From the NCBI GenBank assembly GCA_001598975.1, contig BBXU01003285.1:1-16820 (forward strand): 16,820 bases of DNA. Reading direction: 5' to 3'. Below the pieces are notes generated by a model. The model had not been told where the DNA came from. It was given only the letters and a program-made list of their open reading frames with translations, and made no database searches. Below, piece by piece: positions 1-9,800 of this stretch (position 1 is its first letter; the number at the start of each line of letters is the position of its first letter). Both the position numbers and the translations under genes were made by a program. This DNA comes from Parachlorella kessleri (taxonomy: Eukaryota; Chlorophyta; Trebouxiophyceae; Chlorellales; Chlorellaceae).

Positions 1-546
1 GGGGGTTGCTGGTCCCTCCCTCGGGGACCCCACACTGAGGGCTCCGACCACTCTCCTACACATGGCCACTTCTTCTTGTTTTATCCCTTTTTAAACACGC
101 AGCTTATGGATAGTTTTTGCTTGTCCTCCCTCCGTGACAGCCACAGTCGCAATACCAGTCACTGTAACAGCCTGTCGCCGTCGGCCTTTCGCGAACGTAC
201 TTCCAGTAGGTCCGCAACAGGCTGAACACAGTGACCACCCTCAGAGCCAACGCTGTCGTCTAAAGGGGACCACAGCTGCCACACCCGAGTTTGCGTGGTA
301 CGATAGTAGCTTATGTACTGAGAGCGTTGAAGGGGACGGGACTGTGGGGGGGCCGGGGGGCCGAATTTCAGCGTCCGGGATGCGGAAATTTGCGCGCAGC
401 TGGGCGATTCGCAATCGGTGGTAGTAGTTCAGTACCACCCAAGGACCACCTCACGCCGGTGGTCGTGGTTCACATATCCGGACAAGACTGGAAGAGTGTT
501 TCTTGCTGTGTTTCCGCACAGGCTAGCCGACCATTGGTGGACCACA
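1..546. other. Upstream region of the SBP gene, no supported exon
   Basis: I see no recognisable protein in this stretch. Open frames exist on both strands, but none resembles a known family and they look like GC-rich background. A good 3' splice site, a pyrimidine-rich run ending in CGCACAG, sits at about 505-521, and the frame running from 522 into the SBP exon is open. The first SBP exon could therefore start at 522 and be preceded by exons here or outside the window. The simpler reading is 5' UTR or promoter, with translation starting at the ATG at 547. Confidence 0.4.
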
Positions 547-2948
547 ATGACGTCTCCGCATCATCAGCGGAAGCCTGCGTGCAGGGTGAAGGTCAGTGCC
601 CAACTCTTGGCTGTCCGTCACCGTGCTGCTGTGCCGCAGAATGATCATCTCAGCAGTCCACTGCTGCGCTGGCAGCTCGCACTTGCCCACGCCGTGCTGG
701 TATAACCCGTCCGCTTAGAAGTGTGAGTAGGGAGAGTGAGTCGGATGGTCGGCGTTTCTCCCTGCAGGGCTGCGGCGAGGAGCTTCCCGACAAAATATAT
801 TACATCAGGTAGGTTGGTCGAGGGCTTGCCAGGCCGCTTGCAGCATTGCTGATCAGGCATGCCTTAGGGACGGTTCCGTCCGGTGGACGAAGTGTGGCCA
901 GTGCGTACGTGCTTCCAGTTGCCCTGGCCCAGCAGGTTCAAGTTCACACAGACTTAGCAGCAGCTACCTCTCACTCACAGCAGTTTGCTTTTGAATTTAC
1001 AGGCACAGGGTATGTGCTCCACACGCAAACAAGCCTGCTCTGGTCCTGGAAGATGGCCGGCTGGTGCGCTGGTGTCAGCAGGTAAGCAACCCGTGCTGCA
1101 CCGCCGCTTGCCGGGGGGTTAGCTGCTGGCTCCCAGCGCCCTTCCATTCGGACCGTGCTTCCTTGGCCTGTATGGAAAAGCCTCCGCTGGGACGTACTAG
1201 TTTGCAGGCTTCTGCAGTTTGTTATCCGCTGTTGTGTGCTGCTGTCCTGTCCTGTCTGTCTGCTGACCAGGGCACTGCAGGGGCAGCGGCCCTGTCATAT
1301 GCTCAGGCGATGAGCCCTCCTATACCTGTCGGCACCCTTGAGGTAGCCTGAAACCCACACATGCCCCACGCTGTCCCCGACATGCAGTGTGCAAGTTTCC
1401 AGCCGCTGAGTGAGTTTGAAGGCTGCCGGAAGACCTGCCGCAAGCAGCTGGCCGCTCACAACCGCCGCCGGCGCAAGCGCCCCAGCGACGAGGCGCAGGC
1501 GGAGGAGGCGGAGCCGCCGCGGAAGGCCCAGCGGCCGCAGCAGGGGCAGGGCAGGCGCAACTCCGAGGGCAGCGTCGTTGAGGCCGCGGGTGGTGTCAGC
1601 AACAATCTCCAGGGCAAGAAGAGCCAGAGCCTGAAAGGCCAGGACCTGGTACAGGCTGGGCCTGGCCTGCTGGGGGTGGACACCCCTCCTCTGCCTGCAA
1701 AGCAGGGGGGCAGCCCAAGCGCGGCTGTGGCCAGCAGCCAGCCAGGGCTTGCCAAGGCGCTGGCGGCCGCGGTCGCCACGGTGGCCGCGGCGGTGGCAGC
1801 CAGGCAGCGCGCAGCACAAGCTGCAGCGCCTGGCGAGCAGATCAAGTCCCAGGCGCCATTCACCTGCCTGCCGCTGCAGCAGCCATCGTGGCTCCTGGAT
1901 TTCACCTCCCTGGGGCAGCAGCCCCCGCCGGGGCCCTTTGCAGCTGCAGCGGGTGCTCCCACCAGCATGGATCTCTCCATGCCGTCCTGGCTGCAGCCCA
2001 GCATGCCCCATGGCGGCCCGGCAGCCTGGGAGGCGCCCCACGCTGCGCCTGCTGTGCCTGCTGCTGCCCTCCTGGCCCGGCTTCTGGCCCTGCTGGTAGC
2101 GCAGCGTGGCGGCAACAGTGGCAGCAGCGGCCACCTGCCAACCCCCAGCATGGCTGTCAAGAGCGAGCAGGCATGCCAAGAGGCAGGGCAGGGCTGGTCG
2201 GTGCCATCACTGGCAGCACCCACAGCCGCCTCGGCAGGGGTGGGTTCCCCGGCGCTGAGAGCTGTGCTGCTTGCAGCCCTTGAGAGGGTCCTGTCTCAGG
2301 CACCAGAGCCGCCCGTCGACCCCCTGCGCTCCCTGCTGCTCACACTGGGCCAGGCAAGTTGCCATGGCTTTAACAGGGTCCTCTATTATCGACTAGGGAG
2401 GGCTTTTACAATCCCATGCGCATGCTGATTCTGCGATCTGTGGCTGCTGAGGCCTTGCGTTGGCAGTAGGTCCCGCCGATGTGTTTGCAGTAGGCCTCAT
2501 GGTATTAACCTGCGTAACCTGGAGAAGGGGAGGGGCTCCTACAGCTTAGCAGCAGCGTCGTGAGTTAAGCATCGTCCTGCCGTACCTAGGTGCGCTAGAA
2601 ATGCATCGAAGGGGCTTGGGCCCCCCTCCAGCACCTCTCCCGCTGCCTTCTCACCCTGCTCACCTGCAACAAGTTTGGCACCTGCAGGTGGGCAGCAGCC
2701 TCCACTCCTCCGCCTCCCTGGCAGTCCCGTCGTCAATACCAGCATACCCTTCCTACAGCACGGCACCCTTCGAGCCCCCCTGCTGGGCAAGGTCTCTGCA
2801 TGACCTGGTGCCACTTCCTCCCTTTGCGGGGGCATCCCCATATTCATCCTTGGTTCGGCCAATCCCATCATTTCCCCAGCCCAGCCTGGTCAGCTGGGGC
2901 GCCGCTGGCGGGCCAGCCCAGCACCTCTGCCCCACCATCGCCCACTAG
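547..2948 (+). CDS. SBP-domain (SQUAMOSA promoter-binding-like) transcription factor, five exons
   Basis: Predicted plant/algal SBP-family DNA-binding protein, acting in the nucleus on GTAC-core promoters. Exons: 547-591, 768-808, 1003-1081, 1388-2353 and 2688-2948, about 463 residues, all phases consistent. The SBP domain is residues 12-86. It starts CRVKGC (C12, C17), continues through IYYIRHRVC (C33) and PH (H36), then VRWCQQC (C53, C56), SEFEGCRKTC (C72) and the basic tail HNRRRRKR, which also serves as a nuclear localisation signal. The fourth ligand of the second zinc site, normally His in CQQCxRFH, is Gln60 here. After the domain come acidic, Gly/Gln- and Ala/Pro/Leu-rich segments with no ankyrin repeats, unlike the larger CRR1-type SBP proteins. 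The start is uncertain: ATG 547 gives only 11 residues before C12, and upstream exons are possible. The last intron would be GC-AG, and the last exon is supported only by phase and composition. Confidence 0.82.
1082..1387 (+). other. Intron 3 of the SBP gene, splitting the CQQC motif
   Basis: GTAAGC donor at 1082 and ATGCAG acceptor ending at 1387, phase 0. Joining the flanks restores the second zinc site: exon 3 ends in RWCQQ and exon 4 begins with the next Cys, CASFQPLSEF. No gene-like content is seen inside the intron. Confidence 0.9.
2354..2687 (+). other. Probable GC-AG intron 4 of the SBP gene
   Basis: The donor reads CCAG|GCAAGT, the standard form of a GC donor, and the acceptor CACCTGCAG ends at 2687; both sides are phase 0. 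Without splicing, the frame runs on to a stop at 2426-2428 and adds an unremarkable tail. With splicing it continues into a Ser/Pro-rich exon with a stop at 2946-2948. The alternative, retention with termination at 2428, cannot be excluded. Confidence 0.55.
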
Positions 2949-3831
2949 CCCGGCCTGGGAGAGCAGTGTGGTGGAGAAGATACCACCTTAAGGCACAGTT
3001 GTGCTGGGCTGCACTTGAGAGTGGCGGCAGTTGCCGACAGATTCCAGTGGAAGGTCCGGTGGGTGGACGAGGGGCAAATGACTCCTTGCGCCCACCAGCT
3101 GCAAAGAATGTGAAGCATTGGGTGGCCTTGTGCGGCGACAGGGGTGCTTGCCAGCATTTGTACTCGAGAAGGGATCTTGACTGGGGCGGTTTAAATCCGC
3201 AGTCACACGCTTGGCGCAGCAAGAGCTAGGGAACCTTACAATACTTAGGTGGGGTCGGAGGTTTGGCCTTACGCAATTAGAGCGTATTGGGGAGTGAAAT
3301 GTTGGCAACTTAAGCTGTGAATGCTCTGTTCATTGGTCAATAATATATTCTTTTTCAATCACTTGCCCAGTAGTGCTGGAGGACAGGCTCGTTGCCGCTG
3401 GGTAGACTTTTTCTGCTTCTCGATCACTGTCTCTGTCTGCCTGTTAACAGCTCCATCAAAGACACGGTTGTAGACCAGTTGAGAACTGCTGCCTCTTCGG
3501 TGATTTGCTTGCATTATTGATTACGAATTCCTTTCAAGTCTTCATAAGGTATGCCCATGATGCTTAGTGGTGCAGTTAGCCATCAACCTTTCAACAGCTG
3601 TTGTGATAGCGACCACCCCAGTGCTTGCCTTGGTGTGCTGTAGTGTACATGTATCGTGCCTATGATTTTCCATTGACAGTTGAGGCCCCATCCACGATAT
3701 GTGGACCAGTGTACTAACCCTTGAGTATGCTCGTTCCTGAGATGGAGCGCTTTGTGTTTGCCAGGGTTTCTGTGTATGCACAGGCTGGTGCAAGGGAGTG
3801 AGCAGAGTGCAAGTGACTGACTTACATTATA

Positions 3832-3836
3832 GTGCT
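3832..3836 (-). terminator. Candidate polyadenylation signal for the MadBub gene
   Basis: TTACA on the plus strand is TGTAA on the minus strand, the usual chlorophyte poly(A) signal. It lies about 570 bases past the assigned MadBub stop. A second one is at 3236-3240. A five-base motif occurs often by chance, so this is weak. Confidence 0.3.
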
Positions 3837-3916
3837 TTCTCAATCTTTAAAATATCTGTTCTGTCAGGAGATGTTGCGGAGTTCTCGATTGCCATAAGAC
3901 CCCTTGCGTTGCCTGA

Positions 3917-3921
3917 TGTAA
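3917..3921 (+). terminator. Candidate polyadenylation signal for the SBP gene
   Basis: This is the first plus-strand TGTAA I find after the SBP stop, about 970 bases downstream, giving a long but not unusual algal 3' UTR. If used together with the minus-strand signal at 3832-3836, the two convergent transcripts would overlap by roughly 85 bases or more. Confidence 0.3.
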
Positions 3922-4408
3922 CACTTGAGCTCGTTTACGTAAGGCTCACTGTTGGTACTGTCTGTACTAGCTCTGTGGGCATGCCAGCAAGTTCGTTCCT
4001 TCCCTGATCGTCAGTTTCTGTGAGCACTTCCAATATGTCAATATGTACGCATAAATGGACATGAAGAACATAGAAGTAAGAGGAGGCAAAACGCAGTGCA
4101 GCTGAAATGTCTTCACTCTGTAGCAACCATTGCCAATACCAAGCAGTTGTTGAGCGGCTGCATACGGCGCCAATCCCAACGCCTGGGGACCTCAGCAGTT
4201 GCACATTGCAGCCTGCATAATCACACTGCTGAGTGCCTTGGTGTAGTGGGTCCATGGTTACTATAGTATCCCACCAGATAGCTTAGAGCTGATGAGCCAA
4301 TGCTCTGTCTGCCACCTACCCTACAGCTAAAGGCAAGCTGCGGATGCTCTGGTACCAATGAAGCCCTCCCTTGTGCATGTCATGACCCACAGTGACTTGA
4401 ACTGTCAC

Positions 4409-6890
4409 TCAAGTCTCGCTTACCACTCGCCGAAGCTCATTTCGTAGCTTCCTTTGGACAGAAGGCGTGCTCCCAAGGTACAGCTCAAACTGCTGCAACA
4501 GCTGTGTTGCAGGCGGGGGGCGCATGCCGCCAGTGTGGTTAAGCAGTGTCGAAAAGAAGTCAGCCCACAGGTCCTGTGCCCAGTAGCGCTTGAAGCCCTG
4601 GCGCAGCCGCAATGAAATGTTGCCTGCATTAGACAACAGCTCGTGTCAGGCGGACCTGTACCAGAACGGTATGCTGACTTTAAAGGGCATTCCGTTCAGT
4701 AAGCATTGCCCACAAGTTAAGCTGGCCACCTCCTGCCGTACTCAGTTTAGCACCTCGCACTGGAGATGCTTTGCTTGGCGAATGTCACAAATCAGCAGCC
4801 TTTCATGTACATCCCACCTTCTGCATCCCTGACCCTGTCCACCTCCATGTAGTCCCCAAACAGCAGGCAGTGCACAACGCCGCACACGCCATAGCAGTCT
4901 GCCTGGTACAGCCAGGGGGTCCCCTCCCGCATTTCCACACACCGGAAAGCGTCGGTGCCTGAGTCGCCCTGCACAGCACAATGCGGATAAGATATTACCT
5001 AGCCATGTGTGCTGTCTATTTCCACAGATGTAGGCACCGACTCATCGCTGCGTGCAGGCATGTGTGCCGGCTTGTGCAACACACGTAGGATGCGAGGGGA
5101 CGTGGCTGGCATGAGATTGACACAGTCGCTGGATGAACCCCTGGCATATGCATCGAACTGCCCTTCCCACCTGCAACACGGCGCCCTCAGGGAGAAGCTC
5201 CAGATCTACGCTCCGGCCAAAGTCTATGAGTTGCAGTCGCACTGAAGGTGCCGCATTCTCATCTTCGCCTGCAGATGCGTCCATAAACACAGCGACTGGA
5301 GCTGGCCTGACCACTGCTTATTCACAGAATTTCCAAGGATCTGCCAATCTGAACCCTAAGATTAGCCCAGAATGAGGCACCTGATGCATGGGAGACGCGC
5401 ACGAGCAGGTTGTCTGGCTTAATGTCGGCATGCACAACCCGCGCGCGGTGAAGGGCGCCCAGCAGGTGCAGCAGCTCCATGGCGAAGTGCATTGTCACCA
5501 CTTCATCCGGGCGCTGCAGGCAGGGCACGCAGGTTCCGAGTGAGCGTTGCAGCTGGGGCTTCAAGGCATGAGAAAGAGCTCCCTTACTGTCCTTTACCCT
5601 CACAGGCTGCTGGCCAAGCTGCAACCCCCTAACAGTACCAGAGGGACGGGGGAAGCGCACGCCATGTTGCCCCAAGTACATCACTGCTCCTGCGCCCGCC
5701 TCCTCATCCCTGTCTGAGCCCTCTGTGCCGATATGAAGAGGTGGACTAGCGCAAACCGCACACCTGCCCCTGCTTGAGAAAGATGTTAAGCAGGTCCTGC
5801 ACCGAGCCGCCGCCGCCGTGTGGTGTCACCAGCACCGAGGAGCCAGCGCCAACCACCAGTGATAGCGGGTCTATAAAGCCGCAGCGCAGGTCGGCCTCAT
5901 GCGTGCGGGCTTGCAGCACCTGGCAGATATACCTGCACAATGGTCCCCAGGTCATGAGACATAGACCTGCTGAGCCATCCTGCAGGTTGTCTCCATGGTA
6001 ACCCATGCTCTGTTATGCTAGGTGCCCACAAGGTGAGAAGCAACACCAGAGTGGCATGGAGATGGTACCATACAGCAAGTGCTGTGCAGACTAGTGTGGA
6101 GACTTACCACTCCCAGGGACATGGGGGTGCCTCCAGCTTGAGGGCAACGGGGCTGCCATCAGCTGTTGTTGCCTGCACCGACAGTCCGGGTTTGTTAAGT
6201 GTTTACTTGCACGAGGTCGCAACCCGCATCATGAAGTGGAAAAACCAGCTGCCCAGCCTAGAAATGGGAGGTCAGAGGGACCTCTGAGCGACGCCTATGG
6301 GAGGCAGTGCCCTACTGACCTGATAGACAGTGGCATAAGCACCCTGCCCGCACTGGTGGCTGACAAGGTAGCACTCGCCGCCCAGGGTCAGCTCTATAGG
6401 TGTGCTGCCAGTCTTCTTCAGACCCTTCAGGGCTGCCACAACTTTGGCCTCCTCGGTCGCTGAGCACCCAGTCACGCCAGGCCACTGCAATGCCAGTAGG
6501 AGTTAGCAGTAGGCATCATGATGCAAAAATCAACTGCCAATGCTTGCCCCTTGGTGTTTCAATAACACAGAACAGTGTCACAGCTGGTGGTTCACACGAA
6601 GTTGGAACTGCTGAAGGTCCAAAGTTGCCATCCCCCTGGGCAGCTGCACACACTTGTTGGCCTTGGCAAGCTTGCAGTTGCATTACCTGCAGGACTGGCG
6701 GCTCAAGGGATGCCAGCATGGCAGGCTGGAAGCTGGGGTGGAAAGGGTCCACCACCACCAGCTGGGAGCCAGGATCGACGGTAGCAGCAGCAGCAGCATG
6801 TTGCTTGCTGGTCTGCCCACAGTTACTACCCGCTGAGCCCTGGCTGCCGCCCTCCTCGGGCACCTCGAAGGAGTCTTCCCCGTCCAAGTT
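4409..6890 (-). other. Bub1 kinase domain and its N-terminal extension in MadBub
   Basis: Exons 19-26. Exon 19 ends in a family-typical VDPFHPSFQPAMLASLEPPV lead-in. Exon 20 gives WPGV, then GGECYLV and the glycine loop CGQGAYATVYQ (G1030, G1032). Exon 21 has VALKLE with the ATP-binding Lys1051, then PCPWEW, continued by YICQVLQAR in exon 22. Exon 23 carries the catalytic loop VVHADIKPDNLL (D1147, K1149, N1152). Exon 24 has LIDFGRSVDL (D1177). Exon 25 has FRCVEM and WLYQADCYGVCGVVHCLLFG, the Bub1-type segment in place of a normal APE. Exon 26 gives GFKRYWAQDLWADFFSTLLN. All residues needed for catalysis are present, so an active kinase is predicted. Its known substrate in other organisms is histone H2A. 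Confidence 0.94.
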
Positions 6891-9800
6891 CTGAAGCCAG
6901 AGCAGGGTGGGGTCACAGCAGGAGCCCATAGAGATAGTAAAGTGCCGCTTCAACACACCAAAACAAGAAGCACAGCTCCCCTTGGGCACCTTGGTATCCC
7001 AGTATCCCATATGGCAGATATACCTTTGCCTCCATGTAGTGTGGTTAGGCTCTAGCAAAGCCAGCAAGAAGTATGTGTGGGCCAGCCAGCTAAGCTACGG
7101 AGGGCCTACGTCAGTAGTCAGCAGAAGAATACCAGCGCACCTGCTGCAACAGCAGCTCGGCATCTGCCCCGGCTGCTCCATCCTGGAGGGCCCGCAGGGC
7201 AGTGGCCGCGCTCCTGGCGGCATGAATGTCCCGCAGCACAGCTCGTGGCCCATCTGTATTCTCCTTGTCCTGCGAAGTAGGACTTGCAGACGGTGTGTGG
7301 AGAGGAATAGGTGTTAAGCTGCAGGGTTGGTGCTGCGATAGCATAAGAATATGTTGTGGCTGTTCCATGCTCACAAAAACTGCGTGCTGGCAAAGTCACA
7401 TATCCTGGCTGACGTATATCTGCCTCGCATGCCAGATAGGTTGCCGCAAAGATTCAAACTAAATCACAGCCAAGGCATTGCAGAGGGCTATCCTGTCCTA
7501 CCTCAACAATGTGCAGCTCCTGCAAACAGGCGCTCAGGCCTGATGTCCCTTTGATGCCCACAGCTGTTGCTGGATGGAGCTGCCCTGCCAGCCCCTCCAG
7601 TGACTGGGTCTCCCCCAAATCAAGTTGCAGCGTGTCATCACAGCCTGGCGCGAAACCCCACTTTGACACCTGCTCCTGTGGTGCTGCCGCTGCTGTCTGA
7701 GCCGGTGCCGTGCCTCCACTGTCATGAGCCTGTAAGCCGAGCTTGCGCTTTGCCCCTAGTGCTGCTGCTGGCCGTGGTGCTGCATTGATGAACACGGTGT
7801 CCTCTTTGATTGAAAATCCATTGCCAGCGAGGCCAACACCGAACTGTGTATCCTGCAGGCAATAGCATCTCCAGAGTAAGGGGCTGCTACCGGCGACTGT
7901 GCAGTGAAAGACATATGACGGGCCTGGCAGCCTGTGAAGCCCATCAGACAGTACCCAGCCCTTGCCCCGTCAGGCAGTGTCCAGCGTACCTCACGTATGT
8001 TGAAGACTTGTGGCTGTTTAGCATGGAACCCTTCTAAAAGCTGCGTGTCCTCCCTGATGGCAAAGCCGCCAGCAGGCTTGGCGGCCGAGGGAGCAGGCAG
8101 GAACTGTGTGTCCTCCCTGATGGCAAAGCCGCCAGCAGGCTTGGCGGCCGAGAGAGCAGGCAGGAACTGCGTGTCCTCCCTGATGGCAAAGCCGCCAGCA
8201 GGCTGGCTGGAGGGGCCGCCTATGAACTGTGTATCCTGCAACACACCGGTGGTATGGTACCTGAGTGTCTGCAAACCAGTGGGGCACGAGGGTGTGGTCA
8301 TGGACAACTACCTCAGAATGTAGCTACTAGATATTAACATACCAGATAAGGTTAGTATTTAGATTTTTGAAATGTGTTGTATCACATGGCGTAACTCAAA
8401 ATCAACTGGGTTTCTGGCGCTGACCGGACCCCCTGTAACCAAGGGAAAACCTGCCTGAACACAATCAACCCACTCTCACCTCCTGGATGACTATCGGTGC
8501 AGTTGGTTCATCCCTGGTCCGAACTCTTGAATCCCTTATTCCTTGATTTTGCCGGGTGGACCCTGGAAATCAGATGTCATGTATATCAGTGGCTTCTAGT
8601 GCAGCACAGGAGATCCAAATCTGGCCAACCTCAAGCTAAAGTCTAGGCAGTGCTGAAGAGGGGGCATTCTTTTCTAGTTGCCTCCGCTGCACCCTGCACA
8701 GGTTTCTCCAGGGAGCAACGGGTTTTGGGGACCCCAGAAAGGCATAGTCGAACCCACCTGCGCGGCCCTCCCCTGCCCTGCCTCCACCACCAAACATCCC
8801 ATTGATGGCCTCAAAAGCTGCCTTGGTGTTGATGGTGACGGTGGGCTCAGGCATGCCGCTCCGGGGTGGCAGGCCGGTGTGCTCGTTAGGCAGGGAGCCC
8901 TGCGCATCAAGTCCATTAGAGATCCCTTTACCACACTCGCCGGCCCTCCTCAACATATTGCTGACGGCAACTCACTGGCAGCAGAAAGTCCAAGCCAGGC
9001 TAATCTGTGAGTGTGCATGCAAGCAATCCCAGTCGTGATCTGGCAGTAGGCCCAGCATTCTATGTTTGGGCTTGCTCTTCTAAGCATGATGTCTCGTCCA
9101 AGCATGATAAGTCACAACGAGCGTTGTGCACCTTGAACATGTTGTTAATTGCTGAGAAGGCGTTGCGGGTCGCCAGAGTCATTGTAGGCTCGTAGCCAGC
9201 CCCATGAATAGTGTGCATGGTGGGCTCAGCATATGGGTTGGGAGGTAGACATGTGTACTCTGCTGGAAGGGAACCCTGCATCATGTGACACAGCATGTCA
9301 GCACAGCCTTCCCCACAAGCCCTATCCAAACACATGCCAGCCACACTTGCTCCCGAGTGCCACCCATTTAACCATGCAGGAAGGCTTCATCCAATGCCAC
9401 TACAGCACTGGCCTGAAACATGTTGTTGACTGCTGCAAAGGCATCTCGCGTGGCGATAGTCATGGTTGGCTCAACAGCCTGGTGGCCTGTCTTGGAAGGG
9501 AGCCCCTGCAGTACAGCATGCAGAAGTTGAAGGAAGCATGCAAGCGCCTGCTAGTATGCAGATGTGGTCCTTATGCAATGCAGTCTTCCCAAGCTATTAT
9601 CCGCAGCATCCCAATGCGTGTGAGTCGTGATGCGTCGCTATTTATGTGCAATAGAACCCAACACCTCCACAACAATTGTCCTTGACCCAAGATTCAGCCA
9701 GCCCACCTGTCCTTCACAGAGGCGATTCTCATGCGCTGCTGCTTGTAGTTGCTGCTCCTGAGGCTGCCCCAGTGTTGCACCAGGAGCATGGTTGGCCTGC

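Larger units (their letters stand above)
2949..4408. other. Convergent 3' region between the SBP and MadBub genes
   Basis: No coding exon can be supported on either strand; the open frames are short, unlike any family I recognise and poorer in G+C than the flanking exons. The region is best read as the 3' UTRs of two converging genes. A further small MadBub exon below 4409 is possible because a good GTAAGC donor lies just before the assigned stop. Confidence 0.5.

Noticed and set aside
134..424. Possible upstream coding exon of the SBP gene
   Set aside because: Open frame without a clear ATG, family match or matching splice site into the SBP exon; composition fits UTR or random GC-rich sequence.
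1295..2223. Long minus-strand open frames (294 and 255 residues) opposite the SBP gene
   Set aside because: They are antisense to the SBP exon 4, rich in Arg/Gly/Ala/Cys as expected from the complement of GC-rich code, and match no family I recognise.
6400..6894. Plus-strand 164-residue open frame
   Set aside because: Complement of MadBub exons 19-20, which match the Bub1 family closely on the other strand.
8041..8226. CRISPR-like regular repeats
   Set aside because: The units are contiguous with no unique spacers, lie inside a coding exon and preserve its frame; the genome is eukaryotic.
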